From assembly GCA_947054185.1 (NCBI GenBank), contig CAMRVW010000083.1:1-9920 (forward strand): a DNA stretch of 9,920 nt, written 5' to 3'. Below the pieces are notes generated by a model that was not told the origin of the DNA, made no database searches, and was given only the letters and a program-made list of their open reading frames with translations. The translations under genes were made by a program, and so were the position numbers. This DNA is from an uncultured Rikenellaceae bacterium (GTDB lineage Bacteria; Bacteroidota; Bacteroidia; Bacteroidales; Rikenellaceae). Shown piece by piece: positions 1 through 7,031 of this stretch (positions are counted from its first letter, which is position 1; each line of letters starts with the position of its first letter).

Positions 1-174
1 AAATTGTTAAAAATTTATTGCTTAATGAATTTTTAACTATATTAATAAATATTTGTAAAATATCTCTGATGTAAATATAAAAATAACATCAATATTCCAT
101 TTACCCGGATATTGATGTTATAACAAACAAATTATATTGTTTATGTGCAGAAAAGTGTAAAATAAAACAATAAG
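1..174. other. AT-rich intergenic region downstream of the terminase gene
   Basis: This stretch is visibly much richer in A and T than the neighbouring coding DNA, and I see no open reading frame of useful length in it. It lies after the stop codon of the minus-strand terminase gene and contains the hairpin at 83-121, which is listed separately. I looked for the Bacteroidota promoter pattern (TAnnTTTG with an upstream TTTG) and found no exact copy on either strand. What lies to the left of the window is unknown. Confidence 0.7.
76..121 (-). terminator. Probable intrinsic terminator of the minus-strand cluster
   Basis: A perfect 13-bp inverted repeat has arms at 83-95 and 109-121, with a 13-base loop between them. 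Read on the minus strand, the second arm runs into a T-rich tract (TTTTATATTT at about 75-82). The hairpin begins about 54 bases after the terminase stop codon, which is the expected place for transcript termination. The stem is AT-rich, so it is weaker than a classical GC-rich terminator. On the plus strand no T tract follows, so a minus-strand role is favoured. Confidence 0.55.
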
Positions 175-2148
175 TTAAAAACTTGCTTCTGTCAAAACCG
201 TCTCACGTCGTCTTACCTCATGAGTCGGTTTGTCTATGATTGCCGGAGGGTCTGTAATCTGCGATGCCTTCAGCGCTATGGCGCGGCTCATGTAAATATC
301 GTCATGTTCACCCTCCACAGCGCCGTACGATCCGTCCGACTTTATCTCATAAGTGTCGGCCTCGTCGAGTGCGCGTGCGTCGTGCTCTATGTAACCATTC
401 TCGCGCAGACGCTTGTTCATCTGTGTTACAAGGTCGCTTTTCGATGCCGCCGAGGTGAAGAAGCCATACCTTTCCGGGGCCCCGTCGCGTATCTTCTGCG
501 GGTCCGACCTTGAGAACAGGTTCGAGTAATAACCCTTTATCTCATCAAGTATGGTGATGGAGTGGTCACCTTCCGACCCTTTGTTGTCTAACGAGTTGGC
601 CTCCACCACTAAAAGGGCGTCACAGTAATATCGTGCAATCTGCACCGCCTTCCATACGGCCAGGTCTTGGTCGAGATGAAACCTGCACGTTGCCACACAC
701 TCCTCGACACCCCCTTCGGTCAGCCTATAGCGGTCTATCACCGATATCACCGACCAGTCGGCTCCGGCGGTACGACCACCTATGTCCATGCTTACGATAT
801 ATCGCCGCGCCATCTGTTTCGACCTGTCGGGAAATGCCCACACCCACATGGCGCCGTCGGGTGATTTGGCAAACTTCAGCGACCCGTCTATGGCCCTCTT
901 GCCATGCCCTGCATCTGCCGTCATGTCACCCTTTGCCAACGGCTCGCACACATACCGGCGCATGGATGCCACATACTCGGGGTTGTGGGCCCGCCTTCCC
1001 GTCGACTGGAAAGCCTCTGTGGGTGTGGTGGGAAACTCGCACCCCATCCTCCAGTCGTCATAGGCGTCGGTGTGACGTTTTTTGCGATACCAGTTGATGG
1101 CCTCGAGCGTTGCGCCCGCCTCGAACACGGCCTGCTCCGACGGTGTCAGGCTTCGGGCGAAACTGCGGCGCTGCTTGTCAGACTCAAACTCCACCGAGTA
1201 TATGTCTATCTCATACCAGGCGACGAATACCGGTCTGTAACCGCTCTGTCCGCTCACCGCCTTGCACCACTGACGGTGAAAATAGTTGCCCACCCCCTTG
1301 GCCGTCGACTCCATCACAATCACTGAGTAAGGCTCCAGCGGCACCGTCCCGGCTATTGACTGCACCACATCTTCGGGCCTCTTGCCGTCGGTCTGCTTCC
1401 ACAGGCCCACCTCCGACAGGTGTGCCATCATCACGTCGGCCGACCGCAACGCATCGGGCTTCTGCATCGACCCCAGGTATATCACGCAGTCGCGTTCGGC
1501 TATGCGCTTGTTCTTCGACGACCCCTCAAACCCCACGAATGTCACTGTCGACACCTCTTTGGGATGGTTTGCCGCCAGCCTCGAATACATGGCCTTGATG
1601 TTACGTGCCTGATCCTCCACGTCGGCCACTATCACCGAATGCCAGCTCCGACGGTGAAACAGCTGTATCCACGCCATGAATATCTGCACCAGAGTCGATC
1701 CTCCCCACTGCCTTGCCTTAAGCAAAATCACCCTCACCGGCTTATCGGCAAAAAGGTCGTCTGCCATAACCTTGAACAGTTTGAGCTGTGCCCGCCGCAT
1801 AATGAAGGGCACCATGCGCTTGCTCTGCTTGTCTTGCACCTTTACGCACGTTGCACACCAAAACTCGAAGTCATAAACCATGCGCAACAGTGTCACCGTG
1901 GCCATGACCTCGTCTTTGTCGCATTTTGACTTTCGGGCATACCCCTTAAGCGAGCCCGCCTTTGCAATAGAGCCTATCAACGGCATATCGAACATCTTGA
2001 CAGGCAGTTGCATGTACGACCCTTTGTCAACCTCGAGCCGCCGCCTCTCTATCGGCGAACCCATGCCCGTTACGGGGTCGTACGGCTCAGCCAGGCTCTT
2101 AAGGCGCTCTTCATTTATGCGCACAATCTCGTCAATCGAACGTATCAT
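175..2148 (-). CDS. terL: Phage terminase large subunit (TerL), ATPase and nuclease
   Basis: This 657-aa protein is the DNA-packaging motor and headful/genome-cutting nuclease. It docks on the portal during head filling. All expected motifs are visible. The Walker A-like loop KARQWGGST is at 144-152. The Walker B region with its catalytic glutamate is in AHLSEVGLW (242-250, E246). The coupling motif ESTAKGVGNYFHRQW is at 280-294. The C-terminal RNase H-fold nuclease has acidic residues at D454 (SMDIGG), E516 (VVEANS) and D616/D617 (HDDIYMSRA). The length is normal for a large terminase, and there is no frameshift or missing catalytic residue. The ATG at 2148 is preceded by A/T-rich sequence without a Shine-Dalgarno. 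The gene is last in the minus-strand cluster, after the portal and the 120-aa gene. That is the reverse of the common terS-terL-portal order. The family call is firm, but I cannot tell the packaging strategy (cos or pac) from sequence alone. Confidence 0.95.
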   Translation of the reverse strand: MIRSIDEIVRINEERLKSLAEPYDPVTGMGSPIERRRLEVDKGSYMQLPVKMFDMPLIGSIAKAGSLKGYARKSKCDKDEVMATVTLLRMVYDFEFWCATCVKVQDKQSKRMVPFIMRRAQLKLFKVMADDLFADKPVRVILLKARQWGGSTLVQIFMAWIQLFHRRSWHSVIVADVEDQARNIKAMYSRLAANHPKEVSTVTFVGFEGSSKNKRIAERDCVIYLGSMQKPDALRSADVMMAHLSEVGLWKQTDGKRPEDVVQSIAGTVPLEPYSVIVMESTAKGVGNYFHRQWCKAVSGQSGYRPVFVAWYEIDIYSVEFESDKQRRSFARSLTPSEQAVFEAGATLEAINWYRKKRHTDAYDDWRMGCEFPTTPTEAFQSTGRRAHNPEYVASMRRYVCEPLAKGDMTADAGHGKRAIDGSLKFAKSPDGAMWVWAFPDRSKQMARRYIVSMDIGGRTAGADWSVISVIDRYRLTEGGVEECVATCRFHLDQDLAVWKAVQIARYYCDALLVVEANSLDNKGSEGDHSITILDEIKGYYSNLFSRSDPQKIRDGAPERYGFFTSAASKSDLVTQMNKRLRENGYIEHDARALDEADTYEIKSDGSYGAVEGEHDDIYMSRAIALKASQITDPPAIIDKPTHEVRRRETVLTEASF

Positions 2149-2226
2149 ACTTGATATTGTTAAAAAATATACATTTTATTGTCAAAATACACATTCGTGA
2201 ACTCCCGACTCTTTCTAAAAACAGGC

Positions 2227-2589
2227 TTACAACAGGTCTAACTTCTTGTTGGCGATATAGATCATCGCCTCGTCCACCGCTTGAGGCAACAGATCGCGGT
2301 TTGCCGACACCATAGATATTATCGACACCACATAGTTGTAAGACAGATTGTTGCGCGACGATATTATCTTGTAATAAAAATTACGTGTTATGTGGTCGGC
2401 CACCTCCGGATATCGCGAGTGTATCTCTTCGTTGAGTTGGTTGTAATCGTTGTAAAGTTTGGCATATTTGAGTATCGTTTCGGCGCGGCAGTCAAACATG
2501 GTGCCTCGCAGTTGTTCCGACGGAAACGAATAATGTATTGCGCTGAATGTGTTACGGCGTCTTTTGTATATGGTTTTTCTCCTTTTCAT
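2227..2589 (-). CDS. Unknown 120-aa basic protein between portal and terminase
   Basis: I do not recognise this protein. It starts with a very basic stretch (MKRRKTIYKRRRN, residues 1-13). The rest looks mainly helical, with a Tyr/Asn-rich centre around 41-90 and a hydrophobic C-terminal half (VVSIISMVSANRDLLPQAVDEAMIYIA, about 86-112). I see no signal peptide, metal site or clear helix-turn-helix. It lies in the minus-strand cluster, 136 bp after the portal stop and 78 bp before the terminase start. That location and the basic N-terminus would suit a small terminase or another DNA-binding packaging factor, but this is inference from position only. A minor head-completion protein is the main alternative. 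The ATG at 2589 is the only early methionine that keeps the basic N-terminus, and AT-rich sequence precedes it. The reading frame is supported by gene-like composition and lack of a competing frame. Confidence 0.72.
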   Translation of the reverse strand: MKRRKTIYKRRRNTFSAIHYSFPSEQLRGTMFDCRAETILKYAKLYNDYNQLNEEIHSRYPEVADHITRNFYYKIISSRNNLSYNYVVSIISMVSANRDLLPQAVDEAMIYIANKKLDLL

Positions 2590-2725
2590 GACTGTTGTTT
2601 TAATTAATTTTATGCCTCACGCTCCGTTTTCGTGCGCATTCTGTGTGATATGCACCGAAAGCCACGAAACCATATACCTTAAAATCATTGGGCGTTGCGG
2701 CTTTATATTTTGTAAGTTTTTTGTC

Positions 2726-4591
2726 TCAGTCCTCCTGCTCCTCTTCTCTCTGTTGCTTTATGCGCGCCAAAAGCGACTCGGCGAACGGCATGGGGCAGCT
2801 TTCGAGATATTGCTCGAACGATATGTATCCCGAGTCGAGCATTCTCATCAGCATATCGTCATACAGCTGCCTGTAAACAGGAGTGTTTGTCGACCGCGTC
2901 AGCACCAGGTTGAAGTCGAGCATGCCGCTTACCGCCTCGGGGTCATACATCGACGCGGTGTTGCCGGCCCTCTCGCCGCCTGTGGCCAGATATCTCGGCT
3001 GACGGTAATATTGCACTATCACCCTCAGCAGCTTCTCGTCTCTTCGTCGGAACAGGTCTGTGAGTGTCTCGAACAACGAAGAGAGGTTGAGCTGCGAGTT
3101 GCCGGCCTGCTGCATATAGAGGCTCGACGGCGTACCTGCCGGTGTGGCCCTGCCCTGTATCGCCCCCGACACTCCCGACACCTGCTCTATGAGCTGCATC
3201 TGTGTCGACAGCATCTCCCATGCACCTATGGCGGTGCTGTTTTTATGTACCTGAAAGGGCACGTCTTTGGTGGCGTTGGGCCGGTACACTATCACACCGT
3301 TGGCCTTGACATACTCGGCGGCGAAATCGTCTATCGAATACCCGTCGGGTATCGCATTCTCAGGCACCATAAGCACCCCTTTGGCACTGCTTCCTATTAT
3401 GAAGTCGAGCATTACAATCAGCCTGTTGATATACCGCTGCATGTCTATTATGTCAGACACCATGCCTCTGAAGCGCCCGTCTATCATGGGCATGGTGGCC
3501 ATCACATAGGGGTGCTCGCCATGGTCGAATGGCGTGTCACGTTCTGACAGAAGTTCCCCGTAAGGCGTCACGAACGACACTATCCACCTGTGCTCATATC
3601 TTTTGTGACAGGCCACCTTGGCCACCGTCTCGGGGTCTAATCCCGCCTCTATGGCAATCTTGCGCCTGTGCTCGTTTTCGCGTACGGCCTCCGCCTCAAG
3701 TCCTTCGCCGCTCTCTTCGCTTCCGTCGGCATAGTCGTGAATATAATCGACCCACGCACCCTCTTTGTGCCATATCTCGAAAAGGCGGCACTTGCCGGCT
3801 TCCGGAGAGTTGAAGAACGACACGCTCTCACGATCGCCTGCCTCCGACACCGCCCCTCTGTCAAGAGATGCGGCGTAAAACTCCTTTATCTGCCTCTCCT
3901 GCTCAGGGGTCGATGCAAATGCGGCAACGAGTTCGCCCGGGGTGTAATCGTGTATCTGACCTATGAAGCGTATGTCGTCAAGCCGCGGATCTTCAAGGTC
4001 GGTGTTGAAAAAGAGTCTGTTGGTGTTTATGCACTCCACACGTCCGTCAGATATGCCTCTGCTGTCGGAATAACTGTAACGCACTTTCAGACAAGCCATT
4101 CCCGACAGTAACATCTCCTCGGCCACCACCATGTTCATCGTGCCTATCCTGTTTGCGTTATGGCACGCCTGAAGCGCGTTGGTGAGCATCTCGCCCAACA
4201 CCGTGCCCTCCGAGCTTCGCGCCACCACCACCGGCTGCTGAGGCTCCGACAGCATCTGACCGCATATATTGCGCACATATTGCTGAATAAAGTTGTGTTT
4301 GAGGGGTATCTTGCCGCCGCGCGATATTATCCGCTCCTCTTTGACGTACGACCCCGGCTTTTCAGGGTCTTCCACATAGTCGCTCCACTGGTCGCCGCAT
4401 CTGTAACGTATGTTACGTTCGCGCTCTCTTCTTATCGGCTCTGTGGCGATCCAATATTTCAGAGCCTCGTCGAGCAGAGCTTTGGGGTCGCTCTTGTACC
4501 TTGTCGTCGTGCTTGCGCACCGGTCGGCGGGACAGCCTCTTGCCGCCGTCTCTGTGGACGCAAGCCGTGTTATGTCAATGCCTCTAATCAT
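2726..4591 (-). CDS. Phage portal protein (P22-like family)
   Basis: This 621-aa protein should form the dodecameric ring at the capsid vertex through which DNA is packaged and ejected. Family landmarks are visible in order. RCGDQW is at 64-69. KHNFIQQYVRNICGQML is at 98-114, the usual start of the core after the N-terminal helices. NRIGTMNMVVAEEMLLSGMACLKVRYSY is at 147-174. The wing/stem passage has PFDHGEHPYVMATMPMIDGRFRG at 354-376, followed by DIIDMQRYINRLIVMLDFII. A late segment around 471-505 (VSGVSGAIQG...AGTPSSLYMQQAGNSQLNLSSLF) matches the usual pre-C-terminal helix. The C-terminus is a charged tail (KQQREEEQED). The length fits P22-type portals. The ATG at 4591 has an A/T-rich leader (TTTTTTAACA, 8 bases upstream) like that of the terminase gene. 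Next to the terminase and ejection-like genes, this indicates a podovirus-type packaging and tail module. Confidence 0.93.
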   Translation of the reverse strand: MIRGIDITRLASTETAARGCPADRCASTTTRYKSDPKALLDEALKYWIATEPIRRERERNIRYRCGDQWSDYVEDPEKPGSYVKEERIISRGGKIPLKHNFIQQYVRNICGQMLSEPQQPVVVARSSEGTVLGEMLTNALQACHNANRIGTMNMVVAEEMLLSGMACLKVRYSYSDSRGISDGRVECINTNRLFFNTDLEDPRLDDIRFIGQIHDYTPGELVAAFASTPEQERQIKEFYAASLDRGAVSEAGDRESVSFFNSPEAGKCRLFEIWHKEGAWVDYIHDYADGSEESGEGLEAEAVRENEHRRKIAIEAGLDPETVAKVACHKRYEHRWIVSFVTPYGELLSERDTPFDHGEHPYVMATMPMIDGRFRGMVSDIIDMQRYINRLIVMLDFIIGSSAKGVLMVPENAIPDGYSIDDFAAEYVKANGVIVYRPNATKDVPFQVHKNSTAIGAWEMLSTQMQLIEQVSGVSGAIQGRATPAGTPSSLYMQQAGNSQLNLSSLFETLTDLFRRRDEKLLRVIVQYYRQPRYLATGGERAGNTASMYDPEAVSGMLDFNLVLTRSTNTPVYRQLYDDMLMRMLDSGYISFEQYLESCPMPFAESLLARIKQQREEEQED

Positions 4592-4904
4592 ATTGTGTAT
4601 GTTAAAAAACGTTGTTGCTTTCTCTTTTCCCTGTTGTTGCAGGGATTGGTTCTTGGTTCAAACCCTCTGCACGTCTGCGAGTCCCTCTTGCTTTTTGTGG
4701 ATATTCCATTGTCGGACCCGCTGCCGGCAAGAGCTTTTAAATATCCTAAGGACCCTGCTCCGATAGTCGTCGCTGTCTGTATGACTTCATGTCTGACCCT
4801 CCGCCATGGAAAATATCGTCTCTGAGGAAATATGTTTTCGGGGAAACCCGCTTGCCGACAGATCCGTGCCATGAGCCGCTTTTATCCTCCCGCCACCTGA
4901 ATGC
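4592..4904. other. 313-bp gap before the portal gene; doubtful ORF or structured leader
   Basis: Between the 275-aa gene and the portal gene there is no convincing coding region. One minus-strand frame (4588-4872, 94 codons) is open and would overlap the portal start by ATGA. Its codons (AGA, AGG, ATA, TTA, TGT) and composition (rich in Arg, Asn and Cys, no clear domain) differ sharply from the neighbouring genes. A purine-rich GGGAGG lies 12 to 17 bases upstream of its ATG, which keeps a small chance that it is real. On the minus strand the region can form several stems: CCCTG/CAGGG at 4628-4643, a 7-bp GGATATT/AATATCC pair, and an 11-bp pairing (one G-U) between CTGTCGGCAAG and CTTGCCGGCAG. 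It may be an untranslated leader or a structured RNA. Confidence 0.4.
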
Positions 4905-5732
4905 TTACTTGCCCATCTTGCTTAAAATCTTCTGCTTTAATTTGTAAGCGTTCGTTATGGCCACCTGAAAGGCCTCGTTGCGCTCCTCTTTGCTTTTGGC
5001 CTCTCTGTATTGGTCGAGCATGTCAAACTCACCTGCCAGCTCATACAGCTGGGTCATCTCCTCTCTGTAAATGGGCACCCTTTTGTTGTTGCTGTCAAGT
5101 ATGTACGTCTCGGGTTTGCGAGAGCTGCCTTTATTGCCTGCCAATGCACTCTTGGTCGCCGCCGCCTCTCTGCTTCTTGCAGCCGTCTCGGCCAACTTTT
5201 GCCTGTGTGCGGCCTGCCTGTCGGCAATCTCCAGGCGGTTGCTCTCCCGTATTGCCGCCCTATAAGTGTTGCCCTCGTCACGCTTTATGCGATACATGCT
5301 CTCCAACACTCTGTCTTCAATCTGCTGCTGCCGCTTTTCTTTTCTTACCGCCTCGGCAAGGTTGGCTTTGCGGTAATCGTCAAACTCCTTGCGCATCTGA
5401 CTGTCGTTTGTCGCTATCTGAATCTCAAAGTTTTGCGCTCTTTTTTTGTCGGGCAGGGCAGGGGAGCCTCCCCATGCCGCGGCGATGCCTCCGCCTATCA
5501 CCGATGCCAACTGGCCGAATGCATCCATTGTTGCCGCCTGTGCCAGCTTGTCACGTTTGCGCGAGTAATCGGCAGTGTCGGGCGCCAATGCCAAAAGCGG
5601 ATTTGTGCTCGTGCGTGTTGCGCCGTTGCCGTAATTTTCCACTGCGCGCCTGTAATCGTCGTCCGACTTTGTCGCCGCCTTTTCTGCGTTTTCCAAATAT
5701 TCCGTCAGCTTTTCGCTTCTCTTTTTCGCCAT
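4905..5732 (-). CDS. Probable internal virion/DNA-ejection protein (275 aa)
   Basis: I infer a virion-internal or ejection role from architecture and context; no named family is certain. The order of parts is as follows. A charged helical N-terminus (MAKKRSEKLTEYLENAEKAA) comes first. A glycine/alanine hydrophobic segment follows at about 72-90 (FGQLASVIGGGIAAAWGG), which resembles the membrane-interacting segment of ejection proteins. Next is a long, highly charged coiled-coil-like region at about 108-195, rich in Arg, Glu, Gln and Ala. A globular C-terminus ends the protein (ETYILDSNNKRVPIYREEMTQLYELAGEFDMLDQYREAKS). The frame stays open to 5864, but I chose the ATG at 5732. The extra 44 residues are rich in Arg, Cys and Trp and unlike the rest, and the leader just before MAKK is A-rich, as usual in Bacteroidota. 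It lies 82 bp after the 191/177-aa gene, which has the same design, and upstream of the portal. A tail-associated coiled-coil protein is the alternative. Confidence 0.82.
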   Translation of the reverse strand: MAKKRSEKLTEYLENAEKAATKSDDDYRRAVENYGNGATRTSTNPLLALAPDTADYSRKRDKLAQAATMDAFGQLASVIGGGIAAAWGGSPALPDKKRAQNFEIQIATNDSQMRKEFDDYRKANLAEAVRKEKRQQQIEDRVLESMYRIKRDEGNTYRAAIRESNRLEIADRQAAHRQKLAETAARSREAAATKSALAGNKGSSRKPETYILDSNNKRVPIYREEMTQLYELAGEFDMLDQYREAKSKEERNEAFQVAITNAYKLKQKILSKMGK

Positions 5733-5814
5733 CTTTTTATTTTTTAATCGTTTTTCCAAGCCCGTACATCGTGCCTGTGTCTCACTCCGGCATATACCCC
5801 CTCGCCACGGTCGG

Positions 5815-6348
5815 TCAAATCTCCGGCACCGACCTGTTGCGCCTCGGTATCTTAAGGGCATCATTACCCCACAGGTTGTTTATTGTGCCGCCTATTGATT
5901 GTGTTGCGGCCGTTATGTAATTACCTGGTGCCGATGTGTTGTCGCCTCGTCTTGCGGCCACATTCTGAGACAGGCTTATGTAACGCTCTCTGTCTCGCTC
6001 TTTTCGCTGACTGTCGGCCACCGCCAGCCGGCTCACCGTGTCGGCATAGTTACGGTTGAGCGCCGATGCCGTTGCCACTTTAGACTCTGCGGTGGCACCG
6101 TTCCTTATCAGGTTGTTGTTGATATGCTCGACCGCCTGTTTGTTTTGCCTGTGCAACAATGCAAGGGTCGCTTTGGCATTCTCGTTGTCCAAATAACTCT
6201 GACTCTGGCTTTTGCTGTACCATTCGTCGAGCGTGTTCTGCTCTTTGTCCAATGCCCGCTGACGCTTTTTCTTTCTTGCTCGCGTCACCAGTCCGCCGGC
6301 CAGAGAGCCCAATGCCTGCACCCCTGCACCGATAGCCAATCCTAACAT
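5815..6348 (-). CDS. Probable small ejection/internal virion protein (177 aa)
   Basis: This protein opens with a glycine-zipper-like hydrophobic segment (MLGLAIGAGVQALGSLAGGLV). A strongly basic cluster (RARKKKRQRALDK) follows, then a long helical, Gln/Asn/Ala-rich part (SYLDNENAKATLALLHRQNKQAVEHINNN). After that come RNGATAESKVATASALNRNYADTVSRLAVA and a charged stretch (RKERDRERY), and the C-terminus is flexible. A short Gly/Ala membrane-active segment followed by coiled coil is the usual design of phage proteins that travel with DNA into the cell. The GATAESKVATA...LNRNYAD passage resembles conserved proteins of Bacteroidales phages as I remember them. I favour the ATG at 6348 because its upstream sequence is A/T-rich. 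An in-frame ATG pair at 6385-6390 would add 14 residues (MMSEKGHKLLKRDF) and cannot be excluded. It is the first gene of the minus-strand cluster. Confidence 0.82.
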   Translation of the reverse strand: MLGLAIGAGVQALGSLAGGLVTRARKKKRQRALDKEQNTLDEWYSKSQSQSYLDNENAKATLALLHRQNKQAVEHINNNLIRNGATAESKVATASALNRNYADTVSRLAVADSQRKERDRERYISLSQNVAARRGDNTSAPGNYITAATQSIGGTINNLWGNDALKIPRRNRSVPEI

Positions 6349-6767
6349 AAAATCTCGTTTTAAAAGTTTGTGTCCCTTCTCCGACATCATGCAGCCGCTC
6401 TTGGTCGATATATCATACTCTGTTTCATTGTATCAATCGTTACGATAAAGGCTCCCCTGCTGTCGGATTTCATCCGTAAAGTTATGTATAAAATATGACA
6501 ACAGTAAAACATTTTTTGTACAAATTATTACAATTTAAATTTGCTGCATAAAAAAATATCCGCCCCTAAATCTGTGAACTGCACATACCTTTGGTCTGTT
6601 TTTAGTGGTGGAAGTTTGTTTGAAAATTATGTGAAATTTTTTTGTCTTATAGTGGACGTATATCGTTTTTTTTGTCTCTTTTTACAAAAAAATCATGCTT
6701 TTGTTTCAGAGCTCCCGGCCATTGTAAAAACACCACATCCCCCCGAATAACACGATTACGCTTACTG
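6349..6767. other. AT-rich divergent intergenic region
   Basis: This region separates the minus-strand packaging cluster from the plus-strand pair and should contain the promoters for both directions. It is AT-rich, with several runs of seven to eight T on the plus strand (about 6636-6643 and 6665-6672). Two reading frames cross it on the plus strand, starting at 6541 and 6642. Both are rich in Phe, Cys and Ser from the T runs and have no gene-like composition, so I do not call them. If the minus-strand gene starts at 6390, the gap shortens to 6391-6767. Confidence 0.65.
6586..6593 (+). promoter_or_regulatory. Possible Bacteroidota -7 promoter element (TACCTTTG)
   Basis: TACCTTTG matches the established Bacteroides -7 consensus TAnnTTTG exactly and sits about 175 bases upstream of the 87-aa gene on the plus strand. 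I found no TTTG -33 element at the expected 19-21 base spacing; the nearest upstream TTTG (6540-6543) is about 42 bases away. An exact match in a region this size could arise by chance, so this is only a candidate. Confidence 0.2.
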
Positions 6768-7031
6768 ATGAAAAATAAGAAAAAGTTCATTTCATCTGTC
6801 GAGGTGGTCAGAGACACCATCGCCAACACCATGTTGCGCATTGCCCAAACCGACCCGATAGATGTCAAAACACTCAAAGAGATGGCTGCGGTGCTTAAAG
6901 AGGTCGACAAGGTTGTACGCGATCACCACGAAGAGCCCGACACCGACAGAGGCATAGATTTTCTGGTACAATTAGGCAACGACGGTTTGATTTTAAAAGA
7001 TTTTGAAGATGAAAAAAAGAACAAGAATTAG
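6768..7031 (+). CDS. Small helical protein of unknown function (87 aa)
   Basis: I do not recognise this protein. It is charged and predicted to be mainly helical. A lysine-rich start (MKNKKKF) leads into a helix (SSVEVVRDTIANTMLRIAQ). DPIDVKTLKEMAAVLKEVDKVVRDHHEE then reads like an amphipathic, coiled-coil-prone helix, and an acidic tail (LILKDFEDEKKNKN) closes the protein. I chose the ATG at 6768. The frame extends upstream to 6642, but that part is a T-run translation (FFLSLFTKKSCFCF) with no gene character. Its end overlaps the following 850-aa gene by 23 bp, so the two are probably co-transcribed and translationally coupled. The helix-loop-helix size would suit a small terminase subunit, a chaperone for the large neighbour or a virion-assembly factor. 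None of these is shown by a motif. Confidence 0.72.
   Translation: MKNKKKFISSVEVVRDTIANTMLRIAQTDPIDVKTLKEMAAVLKEVDKVVRDHHEEPDTDRGIDFLVQLGNDGLILKDFEDEKKNKN

Noticed and set aside
2549..3547. Long plus-strand frame of 332 codons antisense to the portal gene
   Set aside because: It is the shadow of the portal coding strand. The opposite strand carries a clear portal protein, and this frame is rich in His, Arg and Cys without a family signature.
4650..4672. Possible tRNA T-arm (GGTTTGAACC on the minus strand)
   Set aside because: The flanking bases cannot form the 5-bp T stem, and no matching acceptor, D or anticodon arms are found around it.
4588..4872. 94-codon minus-strand frame overlapping the portal start by ATGA
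   Set aside because: Its codon use and Arg/Asn/Cys-rich composition do not match the neighbouring genes, and no domain is visible. I kept the interval only as a gap of uncertain nature. The GGGAGG upstream leaves a small chance that it is real.
5733..5864. N-terminal extension of the 275-aa protein to 5864
   Set aside because: The 44 extra residues are rich in Arg, Cys and Trp and overlap the end of the previous gene. The internal ATG at 5732 has a better A-rich leader and starts the helical part.
4901..5920. Long plus-strand frame of 339 codons antisense to the 275-aa gene
   Set aside because: It is very rich in Cys, Pro and Ser, typical of an antisense shadow, and the minus-strand protein has coherent helical structure.
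6541..6767. Plus-strand frames upstream of the 87-aa gene (starting at 6541 and 6642)
   Set aside because: They translate runs of T into Phe/Leu/Cys-rich text, lack a leader and do not resemble coding DNA. The ATG at 6768 begins the gene-like part.
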